A stretch of DNA of 7,025 bases, taken from the NCBI GenBank assembly GCA_009778235.1, contig WRKE01000216.1:1-7025 (forward strand), given 5' to 3'. Below the pieces are notes generated by a model, which was given only the letters and a program-made list of their open reading frames with translations, did not search any database and was not told where the DNA came from. Positions within the stretch are counted from its first letter, which is position 1; every line of letters begins with the position of its first letter. The translations under genes and the position numbers were made by a program. Shown here piece after piece: positions 1 to 6,474 of the stretch. The DNA comes from Pseudomonadota bacterium. GTDB taxonomy: Bacteria; Desulfobacterota; Desulfobulbia; Desulfobulbales; Desulfobulbaceae.

Positions 1-832
1 TGCCGTTGACCAGCCCGGTCGAGCGCAGATCCTCCACGGAATCCTCGACCCTGGCGATATCAGCGAGGCGAAGGGCTGCCCCGGCGTTGTAGGAGATAAC
101 CAGAGGCAGATAGTCCTTGGCCGTGCGCAGTTGATCGTTAGCGTGAATTTCCCAGGTGTTGTCCTGGTTCGCGACTTCCCCCTTGGGCCGGTTGACGTTG
201 GTAGCCGCCAGGGTGGCGCGGACCGATTCCAAACTGACGCCATAGCGGTTGAGGGCCAGAGGGTTGAGTTCCACCCGCACCGCCGGCAGCGAGCTCCCAC
301 CGACAAAAACCTGGCCAACTCCTTTGAGCTGCGAGAGTTTTTGCTGCAGGATCGATGAGGCCGCATCGTACATCTGCGGCTTGCTCATGGTCTCTGAGGT
401 CAACCCCAGGATCATGATCGGCGAGTCAGAGGGATTGACCTTGCGATAGGTTGGATTGTTCGGCAAATTGGAGGGAAGATCGCCCCGGGCCGCATTGATG
501 GCGGCCTGGACGTCACGGGCCGCTCCGTCGATATTGCGGGAGAGGTCGAACTGCAGGACAATGCTGGTGGACCCGCGGTTGCTCGTTGAGGTCATTTCGG
601 TGACCCCGGCGATGCGGCCGAATTGCCGTTCCAAAGGGGCTGCCACCGAGGTGGACATGGTTTCCGGGTCGGCGCCCGGCAAAGAGGCCTGGACGGAAAT
701 GGTGGGAAAATCCACCTGCGGCAACGGTGATACCGGCAATAAGAGATAGGCGACGATCCCGGCCAGCACCAAACCAATGGTCAGCAGGGTTGTCGCGCAG
801 GGGCGCTGTATGAACGGTGCGGAGATATTCAT
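1..832 (-). CDS. mdtC: RND efflux transporter, MdtC subunit (N-terminal part, cut by window edge)
   Basis: Inner-membrane proton-driven drug exporter subunit, expected to assemble with MdtB in a mixed trimer. I translated the reverse strand from the ATG at 832-830: 277 codons stay open to the window edge. The start MNISAPFIQRPCATTLL is a typical RND N-terminus, with TM1 at about residues 11-31 followed by LPQVDFPTI. Then come the porter-domain hallmarks APLERQFGRIAGV (65-77), GAARDVQAAINAA (103-115), YRKVNPSDSPIMIL (129-142) and VGGSSLPAVRVELNP (177-191). These follow E. coli MdtC from memory more closely than MdtB, especially GAARDVQAAINAA and GGSSLPAVRV. The start aligns with the usual MdtC start, and an in-frame TGA lies six codons upstream with no alternative start between. 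No good Shine-Dalgarno precedes it. TM2-TM12, the proton-relay aspartates and the funnel domain lie outside the window. A 281-base spacer separates it from mdtB. Confidence 0.95.
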   Translation of the reverse strand, partial: MNISAPFIQRPCATTLLTIGLVLAGIVAYLLLPVSPLPQVDFPTISVQASLPGADPETMSTSVAAPLERQFGRIAGVTEMTSTSNRGSTSIVLQFDLSRNIDGAARDVQAAINAARGDLPSNLPNNPTYRKVNPSDSPIMILGLTSETMSKPQMYDAASSILQQKLSQLKGVGQVFVGGSSLPAVRVELNPLALNRYGVSLESVRATLAATNVNRPKGEVANQDNTWEIHANDQLRTAKDYLPLVISYNAGAALRLADIARVEDSVEDLRSTGLVNG

Positions 833-1113
833 CGTGCTTGCATAGTCTCAGGAACACACCGCTGGCGGCTCGCAACTCTCGTCAGGAGCGTCATCATCTT
901 CTGATGCCTGGTCATGGGTGCCGCTTTCCCCGGCCTTGCCGAAAGAAGAATCTTTCGTTGTGGGGCATCCCTGTTTTGCTCTCGGCTGATGCCAGACTTT
1001 CCGGCCCTGCCGGCCACTTGTTGCACTTTCCCGAACCAACGGAAAGGACTTGGCTTTGTTCGGGCAACGTCATGCCTTGAGGTCCGTCCCCCGGCCATCC
1101 AGCCGCTCTTCCC
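833..1113 (-). other. Unusual mdtB-mdtC spacer, possible frame remnant
   Basis: No recognisable gene. mdtB and mdtC are normally adjacent or overlapping, so 281 bases is long. After the mdtB stop (1116-1114) the same frame stays open for 94 codons and ends in a TGA (831-829) that overlaps the mdtC ATG as ATGA. An ATG at 1098 would give an 89-residue, very basic peptide. Its heavy use of AGG, AGA, CGA and GGA codons is unlike mdtB, so I do not call it a gene. The other two reverse frames also have long open stretches: one ends at 912, and one ends at 848 in an acidic tail (SEDDDAPDES). The spacer also holds short inverted repeats: CGAAAGA/TCTTTCG with a 4-base loop (940-957), CCGGC/GCCGG with a 3-base loop (1001-1013), and a larger one entered separately. 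None has a T-run that would make a terminator. Confidence 0.6.
1030..1064 (-). repeat. Inverted repeat in the mdtB-mdtC spacer
   Basis: CCCGAAC at 1030-1036 is perfectly complementary to GTTCGGG at 1058-1064. A further CAA/TTG pair inside leaves a short bulge and a loop of about 10 bases. In the mRNA this lies about 50 bases after the mdtB stop and could stabilise the upstream message or set the MdtB:MdtC ratio. No U-tract follows, so it is not a standard intrinsic terminator. Its function is inferred only, and it may be chance. Confidence 0.35.
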
Positions 1114-4100
1114 TCATCCCTTGAACCCATCCTGGCCGCCCGCCTCGCAGAGAGAGCCAGGGGCTTCATTGGTCTGTCTTCTCCACTTGTGGGCCAACTG
1201 GTCAAACCAGAGATAGATGACCGGGGTGGTGTAAAGCGTCAGGATCTGGCTGAAAATCAGGCCGCCGATAATGGAGATGCCCAGCGGCCGGCGCAGCTCT
1301 GAACCGACGCCCTGCCCTATGGCCAGCGGCAAGGCCCCTAAAAGTGCGGCCATGGTCGTCATCATAATGGGCCGGAAACGGAGCAGACAGGCATGATAGA
1401 TTGCCTCTTCGGGGCTTTTGCCCTCCTTACGCTCGGCCTCAATGGCAAAATCAACCATCATGATGCCGTTCTTCTTGACGATGCCAATCAGCAAGATGAT
1501 GCCGATAATAGCGATGATATTCAAATCGATCCCGAAGAGCATCAAGGCGAGCACCGCACCGACACCCGCTGACGGCAGGGTGGACAGGATGGTGATGGGA
1601 TGGATGTAGCTCTCGTACAGGACTCCCAGCACAATGTAGACGGTGATCAGGGCGGCCAGGATCAACAGGGGTTCATTGGTGAGGGAGGCCTTGAAGGCTT
1701 GGGCTGATCCTTGAAAGGTTCCCTTGATGCTGGCCGGCAGCCCGAGTTTGTCCATGGCCTCTTCAATGGCGGTGACCGCATGACCCAGCGAGACCGCGGG
1801 CGCCAAGTTAAACGAGGCGGTGACCGCCGGGAACTGCCCCTGGCGGTTGATGAGCAGCGGGCCGTTTGATTCGGTCATGCTGGCAATGGTGTTGAGCGGC
1901 ACCATGCCGCCGGTTGTACCGCTACGCAGGTACACCGAGTTGAGCGCATCCGGCCCATTTTTAAAATCTTGTTTCACCGACAGGACAATTCTGTATTGAT
2001 TGGTTTCGGTAAAGATTGTCGAGATAAGCCGTTGGCCAAAGGCATCGTACAGGGCATCGTCAATGTTTTGGAAGGTAATTCCAAACCGGGCTGCGGTGGC
2101 CCGATCGACGACCAGCTCGACCCGCAGTCCCTGTTCCTGCTGGTCGCTGCTGACGTCTTGCAGCTCGGGCAGCCCTTGCATCGCGGTGATGATCTTGGGA
2201 GCGAGCGTTTTCAATTCACTGGTATTGGGGTCTTCAAGGACATATTGATACTGAGTGCGGCTGACCCGCGCATCGACGGTCAGGTCCTGCACTGGCTGCA
2301 TGAACAGAGTGATGCCGGCAACTTTGGCGGTTTCCCGCTGTAGACGGCGGATGACCTCGCTGACCGTGGCATTGCGTTGTGCGAGCGGCTTCAGATTGAT
2401 CATGATCCGGCCACTGTTGAGCGTGGTATTGATGCCATCCACGCCGATGAACGACGAGAGACTGGCCACGGCCGGATCTTTGAGGATCACCTCGACCAAT
2501 TCCTGCTGGCGCCCGGCCATGGCGGGAAAGGATATGGTCTGGGATGCTTCGGTCACAGCTTGAATCGTTCCGGTATCCTGCACCGGGAAAAAGCCTTTGG
2601 GCACCATGAGGCACAGTACCGCGGTCAGGACCAGGGTGGCGGCGGCGACCATCAGCGTTGCCGTCCGGTGCCGAAGGATGACCCGCAAGGACTTCCCATA
2701 CGCATCAATGATGCGATCAAATACCTGTTGCGAGGAGTGAAAGAATCGTCCTTGGCGCCCCTCGGGCTGATGCCTGAGGAGCCGGGCACACATCATGGGC
2801 GTGAGCGTCAGGGAAACAACGGCAGAAATCAGGATGGTCACCCCCAGGGTCACGGCGAATTCCCGGAACAGGCGGCCGACCACGTCCCCCATAAACAGAA
2901 GGGGGATCAGCACCGCGATCAGGGAGACGGTCAGCGATAAAATGGTGAATCCGATCTGCTGCGCCCCTTTGAGCGCCGCTTCGAGCGGGGGCTCACCCTC
3001 CTCGATATAGCGGGAGATGTTTTCAATCATGACAATGGCGTCATCAACCACGAACCCGGTTGAGATGGTCAAGGCCATCAAGGTCAGGTTGTTGAGGCTG
3101 TAACCAAGCAGATACATGACTCCAAACGTACCCACTAAAGACAGGGGCACCGCCACGCTGGGGATCGTGGTGGCCGGGATGTTGCGGAGGAAGAGGAAAA
3201 TGACCAGGATGACCAGGGCCACCGCAAAGAGCATCTCATGCTGCACATCCCGGACAGAGGCGCGGATGGTGGTGGTGCGATCCGTCAGCACCGTCACCTG
3301 AACCGATGCCGGCAAGGAGGCCTGCAGTTGAGGCATCAGTTTTTTAATCTGATCCACCACTTCGATGACATTGGCGCCGGGCTGACGCTGGATGTTGACA
3401 ATGACCGCGGGCTTGGTATCCATCCATGCGGCCTGGTTGACATTTTCCGTATCGTCAATCGCCTCGGCCACGTCGGTGAGGAAGACAGGCGCGCCGTTTT
3501 TGTAGGCGATGATCAAGGGTTTGAGATCGTCGCTTGAATAAAGCTGGTCGTTGGCGCCGATAATGGACGACTGCCGCGGGCCATCGAAACCGCCTTTCGC
3601 CTGGTTGACATTGGCGGCACTGATGGCGGTGCGCAAATCTTCCATGGTCAGGCCATAGGCGGCCAGCGCTGTCGGGTTGGCGTGAACCCGGACCGCTGGC
3701 CTCTGGCCACCGCTGATACTGACCAAGCCCACCCCGGTCAGTTGCGAAATTTTCTGGGCAAAACGGGTGTCGGCCAGGCTCTCAATCTGGGGAAGCGGCA
3801 TTGAGTCCGAGCTGAGCGCCAGGGTCAGGATGGGGGTGTCCGCCGGGTTGACCTTGCTGTAGACCGGTGGGCTGGGAAGTCCGGTCGGCAAAAAGGTGGT
3901 GGCGCCGTTGATGCCCGCCTGGACCTGTTGTTCGGCGACATCCAGGCTCAAATCGAGACTGAACTGCATGGTGATCACCGAACAGCCGCTGGAACTGTTG
4001 GAAATCATTTGGTTCAGTCCAGGCATCTGGCCGAACTGACGCTCCAAAGGCGCGGTAATGGAGGTGGCGACCACATCCGGGCTGGCACCGGGATAAAAGG

Positions 4101-4245
4101 TCCGCACCTGGATGGTCGGATAATCGACCTGGGGCAAGGCCGACACCGGCAATTGCCGATAGGCGATCGCTCCAACCAAGATGGTGGCGACCATCAGCAA
4201 GGTCGTCGCCACTGGGCGGAGGATGAACAGCCGTGACAGATTCAT
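1114..4245 (-). CDS. mdtB: RND efflux transporter, MdtB subunit
   Basis: Inner-membrane, proton-motive-force-driven multidrug exporter subunit of an MdtABC-type pump. At 1043 residues it is close to E. coli MdtB (about 1040) and follows it closely along its length. It has the 12-helix RND plan: TM1 about 10-29, a periplasmic porter loop 30-335 (APLERQFGQMPGL 65-77, GGQRPAVRV 179-187), TM2-TM6 about 337-487, TM7 about 529-548, a second periplasmic loop to about 855, and TM8-TM12 about 857-1012. The proton-relay residues are present: the TM4 pair D401-D402 in GFVVDDAIVMIENI, and K925 in the TM10 stretch GIVKKNGIMM, matching AcrB D407/D408 and K940. Further family signatures are LFMGDVVGRLFREFA (450-464) and LRFRPIMMTT (955-964). 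The ATG overlaps the mdtA stop as ATGA with only a weak AGG 7 bases upstream, suggesting translational coupling. The protein appears intact; the stop is TGA at 1116-1114, followed by an odd spacer. Confidence 0.97.
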   Translation of the reverse strand: MNLSRLFILRPVATTLLMVATILVGAIAYRQLPVSALPQVDYPTIQVRTFYPGASPDVVATSITAPLERQFGQMPGLNQMISNSSSGCSVITMQFSLDLSLDVAEQQVQAGINGATTFLPTGLPSPPVYSKVNPADTPILTLALSSDSMPLPQIESLADTRFAQKISQLTGVGLVSISGGQRPAVRVHANPTALAAYGLTMEDLRTAISAANVNQAKGGFDGPRQSSIIGANDQLYSSDDLKPLIIAYKNGAPVFLTDVAEAIDDTENVNQAAWMDTKPAVIVNIQRQPGANVIEVVDQIKKLMPQLQASLPASVQVTVLTDRTTTIRASVRDVQHEMLFAVALVILVIFLFLRNIPATTIPSVAVPLSLVGTFGVMYLLGYSLNNLTLMALTISTGFVVDDAIVMIENISRYIEEGEPPLEAALKGAQQIGFTILSLTVSLIAVLIPLLFMGDVVGRLFREFAVTLGVTILISAVVSLTLTPMMCARLLRHQPEGRQGRFFHSSQQVFDRIIDAYGKSLRVILRHRTATLMVAAATLVLTAVLCLMVPKGFFPVQDTGTIQAVTEASQTISFPAMAGRQQELVEVILKDPAVASLSSFIGVDGINTTLNSGRIMINLKPLAQRNATVSEVIRRLQRETAKVAGITLFMQPVQDLTVDARVSRTQYQYVLEDPNTSELKTLAPKIITAMQGLPELQDVSSDQQEQGLRVELVVDRATAARFGITFQNIDDALYDAFGQRLISTIFTETNQYRIVLSVKQDFKNGPDALNSVYLRSGTTGGMVPLNTIASMTESNGPLLINRQGQFPAVTASFNLAPAVSLGHAVTAIEEAMDKLGLPASIKGTFQGSAQAFKASLTNEPLLILAALITVYIVLGVLYESYIHPITILSTLPSAGVGAVLALMLFGIDLNIIAIIGIILLIGIVKKNGIMMVDFAIEAERKEGKSPEEAIYHACLLRFRPIMMTTMAALLGALPLAIGQGVGSELRRPLGISIIGGLIFSQILTLYTTPVIYLWFDQLAHKWRRQTNEAPGSLCEAGGQDGFKG

Positions 4246-5522
4246 TGCTTCGCCTGTTGGGCGGATTCTGGCGGGTGATGCTTATTTGCCGCCGCTTGTT
4301 GTCCGTTCGCATCGGCGCCAGTCCGCTCATGGGCGGGTTCCTTGACCTCAATTTTGCTGCCCTCCCGCAACCGCTCGGCACCGTCGACCACGACCAGATC
4401 ACCCGCTGCCAGCCCATTGAGGATCGCAACATTGCCCTCATGGGTCACTCCGGCGCTCACAGGCCGTACCGCAACGGTCTGATCGGCGTTGACCAAATAG
4501 ACAAAGGTCCCCTGGGCGCCACGCTGCAGGGCTGCGGCCGGAATCACGAGCGTATTGGGCAGGGTTTCCAGCAACAAATTGGCATTGACGAACTGGTTGG
4601 GAAACAGCTCGTTCTTCTCGTTGGCGAAAATAGCCTTGAGCTTGATCGTACCGGTGGCCTGGTCAATCTGGTTGTCAATGGTCACCAGCACCCCGTGCGC
4701 AAGCTTTTGCTGCCGGGCCCGGTCATAGACATCGACGGGTAACTGTTTGTTCTCGTGCAGCCGCGCCTGGAGCTGGGGAAGCGTATCTTCAGGAAGGGTA
4801 AAACCCACTGAAATGGGCTGCAATTGGGTAATTAAAACCAACCCGGCCTGATCAGTGACATGGATGATATTGCCTGGGTCGATTTGACGGAGCCCGACTC
4901 TGCCGCTGATCGGCGCGGTGATCCGGCAATAAACAAGCTGGAGCTTGGCGCTGTCGACCAGGCCCTGGTCAAGTTTCACAACCCCCTGATACTGATTCAC
5001 CAGGGATGCCTGGGTGTCGTACTGCTGCTTGGGAATGGAGTCCTGTCCCCAGAGCTGTTTGTAACGCGACAGGTCGACCCGGGCGTTATTGAGGATCTCT
5101 TGATCACGGATCAACTGCCCCTCGGCTTGCGCTAGCTGCACTTGGAAAGGGCGGGGATCAATCTCGGCGAGCAGATCATCTTTGGCAACCATCTGCCCCT
5201 CCTTGAATTTGACCGCCATCAACTCACCGTCAACCCGGCTCCTCACCGTAACAGCGTTGAGTGGGACCACGTTGCCAAGCCCGGAGAGATACACCTCAAG
5301 ATCCTTTGTTGTCGCGGCAACCGCGACCACCGGGGTCGCATGTCCTGCCCCTTTGTCCTTTGCATGTTGCTGACCGGGAGACGGGGACAGGATGTGTTTG
5401 ACGCCATACAGCCCGGCGGCCACCACGAAGAGTGCGAGCAACACTAAAAACCAACGTCTTCTAGTTTTTCGCGGAAGAGCATCTGCAAGATTTTCCCGCG
5501 TCTGGTTATGTCCTGTTGTCAT
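4242..5522 (-). CDS. mdtA: RND efflux periplasmic adaptor (membrane fusion protein) MdtA
   Basis: Periplasmic adaptor joining the MdtB/MdtC inner-membrane pump to an outer-membrane channel of TolC type, which is not encoded in this window. At 426 residues it is near E. coli MdtA (415). A basic N-terminus (RKTRRR, 18-23) leads into one hydrophobic anchor helix at about 24-40. There is no lipobox cysteine, so it is probably an uncleaved anchor rather than a lipoprotein. The first lipoyl half-motif is about 92-122 (RSRVDGELMAVKFKEGQMV), a helical hairpin spans about 123-195, and the second lipoyl half-motif is APISGRVGLRQIDPGNII (203-220). Beta-barrel and membrane-proximal domains run to about 392. 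The last 30 or so residues are a hydrophilic tail rich in Q, A, H and E. The ATG at 5522 is supported by AAAGGA at 5538-5533, 10 bases upstream. The stop overlaps the mdtB start by 4 bases (ATGA). This is the first gene of the pump operon. Confidence 0.96.
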   Translation of the reverse strand: MTTGHNQTRENLADALPRKTRRRWFLVLLALFVVAAGLYGVKHILSPSPGQQHAKDKGAGHATPVVAVAATTKDLEVYLSGLGNVVPLNAVTVRSRVDGELMAVKFKEGQMVAKDDLLAEIDPRPFQVQLAQAEGQLIRDQEILNNARVDLSRYKQLWGQDSIPKQQYDTQASLVNQYQGVVKLDQGLVDSAKLQLVYCRITAPISGRVGLRQIDPGNIIHVTDQAGLVLITQLQPISVGFTLPEDTLPQLQARLHENKQLPVDVYDRARQQKLAHGVLVTIDNQIDQATGTIKLKAIFANEKNELFPNQFVNANLLLETLPNTLVIPAAALQRGAQGTFVYLVNADQTVAVRPVSAGVTHEGNVAILNGLAAGDLVVVDGAERLREGSKIEVKEPAHERTGADANGQQAAANKHHPPESAQQAKQ

Positions 5523-5532
5523 AGAACACAGA

Positions 5533-5538
5533 TCCTTT
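5533..5538 (-). promoter_or_regulatory. Ribosome-binding site of mdtA
   Basis: The reverse strand reads AAAGGA, 10 bases before the ATG at 5522. It supports this start and shows that the pump operon has its own strong initiation site here, unlike mdtB and mdtC, which lack one. Confidence 0.75.
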
Positions 5539-5626
5539 CAATGTATTCGCAGAGTAAGGGGATTATTCGTGAATGCCTTTTTAGTTGTTTTTACCTACAG
5601 CAAAGTCCGGCATCGTTTTTACGTTT

Positions 5627-5642
5627 TTGTATTCAAATACAA
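5627..5642. promoter_or_regulatory. Perfect 16-bp palindrome, candidate operator of mdtABC
   Basis: On the plus strand TTGTATT (5627-5633), two bases, then AATACAA (5636-5642) form a perfect inverted repeat. On the minus strand it directly follows TTGACC (5648-5643), a good -35 match in the direction of mdtA. The -10 is weak: AACGTA at a 17-base spacing, or TAAAAA at 21. A dyad next to or inside the promoter spacer is where repressors of TetR or MarR type, or MerR-type activators, bind. The centre is about 113 bases upstream of the mdtA start. The regulator is unknown and none is encoded in the window. The dyad is certain from sequence; its role is inferred. Confidence 0.5.
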
Positions 5643-5727
5643 GGTCAATGTGATATTTAACATGAGATTTTGCAATTCATATGCCAGAGCAATGGGGTGC
5701 ATGAAGGCATCGGGGCGGAGAAAGGCC

Positions 5728-5810
5728 GCTGAAAAAGAGGAGAGTGGTTGAAATGGGATGGTTTGTCGTATGGAATACCTTGAAGTGAGTGCTCCACCGG
5801 CTGAAAAAGA
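5728..5810. repeat. Pair of 11-base direct repeats upstream of mdtA
   Basis: GCTGAAAAAGA occurs at 5728-5738 and again at 5800-5810, each followed by a similar GG-AG stretch. The two copies are 72 bases apart, roughly seven helical turns, and on the strand of mdtA read TCTTTTTCAGC. The spacing and position upstream of the pump promoter would suit a response-regulator site. They do not match the BaeR box of E. coli mdtA as I know it. Chance is a real possibility because the core is an A-run. Confidence 0.3.
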
Positions 5811-5818
5811 CGGAGCAC
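5789..5818. repeat. Inverted repeat downstream of the NimA-like gene
   Basis: GTGCTCC (5789-5795) and GGAGCAC (5812-5818) form a perfect 7-bp stem with a 16-base loop, starting 28 bases after the stop of the NimA-like gene in its direction of transcription. It could act as a weak transcription end or mRNA 3' stabiliser. No T-run follows on either strand, so I do not call it an intrinsic terminator. One copy of the direct repeat lies in its loop. Confidence 0.4.
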
Positions 5819-5845
5819 ACACTGCATTAAAAATATAAATTGGTG

Positions 5846-6340
5846 TCATTCGTCATTGATGACCGGTTTTTTCCGCTTTGCCTTGCCGCTGATGCTATCG
5901 ATGGTAACGCCATAGACCAGGGTGCGCTGCCAGGAACGGGCAATGTCTTTTTCTGCCTTGTCCATATGCTCCGGCAGGTATTTGTTAGCCAATGCCAGCA
6001 GGGCGCGGTTTTTCTCTTCCTCATCGGTCACGAGTCTGGCCTGACCTTCAATGATTGCGCTTTCGTAGTAGGTGGAAAAGCTGCCGTCATAGACGGGCTG
6101 GGTGGGGCCGACCACGTTCAGACAGACCCAGGGGCAGGCCGCAAGATTGTCCAGTTTGCGTCCGTTGCTTGCACAGTGGATGTACACAACATTGTTGATG
6201 AGCGCATAGGATAAGGGCACCCCGTAGGGGCGGCCGTCCTGGCCCACGGTGGCCATGAAAAGATATTCACCGCCCGCAAACAACTCGCGGGCTTCTTCAG
6301 GGGAAATCCGCCGGTCTTCGCGGCGCAGGGCGTGGCGCAT
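5846..6340 (-). CDS. Pyridoxamine 5'-phosphate oxidase-family flavoprotein (NimA-like)
   Basis: A small cytoplasmic flavin-binding protein of the split-barrel type, 164 residues, the usual length for this family. The N-terminus MRHALRREDR followed by ISPEEARELF (12-21), then EYLFMATVGQDGRPYGVPLSY (25-45), VYIHCASNGRKLDN (52-65), VCLNVVG (72-78) and STYYESAIIEGQARLV (89-104) is the pattern of the Pyridox_ox_2 / NimA-like group. Members bind FMN or a similar cofactor. NimA itself is linked to 5-nitroimidazole reduction, but most relatives have no tested substrate, so a specific activity cannot be assigned. The tail is basic (KAKRKK, 153-158). The ATG at 6340 has an excellent AAAGGAGA 6 bases upstream. 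It lies 134 bases after the flavodiiron gene on the same strand and may share its transcript. The stop is 323 bases from mdtA. Confidence 0.9.
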   Translation of the reverse strand: MRHALRREDRRISPEEARELFAGGEYLFMATVGQDGRPYGVPLSYALINNVVYIHCASNGRKLDNLAACPWVCLNVVGPTQPVYDGSFSTYYESAIIEGQARLVTDEEEKNRALLALANKYLPEHMDKAEKDIARSWQRTLVYGVTIDSISGKAKRKKPVINDE

Positions 6341-6474
6341 GACAGTTCTCCTTTACCTGGCTCTCGCCACCGGCACAATCACTGGGTGTCAGCCGCCAGG
6401 TATATTGCACTCCTGTTTCGCGCCGGGCCACTCGCCGTCTGCAAGGGGCCGGCCGTGTTTGGAGGTCTTTGGGG
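6341..6474 (-). other. Intergenic leader between flavodiiron protein and NimA-like gene
   Basis: These 134 bases hold a GGCCGGCC palindrome at 6447-6454 just after the flavodiiron stop, and the hairpin and ribosome-binding site described separately. No T-tract terminator follows the flavodiiron gene, so read-through into the NimA-like gene is possible. No gene is seen here. Confidence 0.5.
6347..6402 (-). promoter_or_regulatory. Leader hairpin and ribosome-binding site of the NimA-like gene
   Basis: On the reverse strand TACCTGGC (6402-6395) is perfectly complementary to GCCAGGTA (6361-6354), enclosing 33 bases with a possible inner CACC/GGTG pairing. The 3' arm ends on the first base of the AAAGGAGA ribosome-binding site (6354-6347). 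Folding in mRNA could therefore affect initiation, or the site could be a DNA operator. A TATACC at 6404-6399 resembles a -10 box but lacks a good -35. It does not resemble any riboswitch class I know, including FMN. Confidence 0.45.

Larger units (their letters stand above)
5523..5845. other. AT-rich intergenic region, probable control region of mdtABC
   Basis: These 323 bases lie between the stop of the NimA-like gene and mdtA. They are visibly more AT-rich than the coding DNA, above all at about 5560-5680, as expected for a promoter region. I see the mdtA ribosome-binding site, a 16-bp palindrome beside TTGACC, an inverted repeat at 5789-5818 and two copies of an 11-base direct repeat. A 76-codon reverse frame (5849-5619) overlaps the upstream stop as ATGA. 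It runs through the repeats and palindrome and has no coding-like composition, so I do not call it. I found no tRNA, no clear intrinsic terminator and no sign of a mobile element. Confidence 0.65.

Noticed and set aside
513..875. 120-codon reverse frame overlapping the mdtC start
   Set aside because: It is out of frame with mdtC, whose translation clearly matches an RND family member; this is a shadow frame.
940..957. Intrinsic terminator between mdtB and mdtC
   Set aside because: The 7-bp hairpin is AT-containing and has no T-run after it on the minus strand.
829..1098. 89-codon reverse frame as a separate small gene between mdtB and mdtC
   Set aside because: Highly basic product, rare-type arginine and glycine codons and no known family; kept only as a finding about the spacer.
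1969..2940. Long plus-strand open frames opposite mdtB (124 and 187 codons)
   Set aside because: They lie antisense to a well-conserved transporter gene and show no family features; typical shadows of GC-rich coding DNA.
4233..4742. 169-codon plus-strand frame opposite mdtA
   Set aside because: Antisense to mdtA with no recognisable domain; a shadow frame.
5649..5672. CRP/FNR-like site (TGTGATATTTAACA on the plus strand)
   Set aside because: Only one half matches the TGTGA consensus and the other half is wrong for either CRP or FNR.
5619..5849. 76-codon reverse frame overlapping the NimA-like stop as ATGA
   Set aside because: It runs through the AT-rich control region, the repeats and the palindrome, has no coding-like composition and no recognisable domain; the overlap is probably chance.
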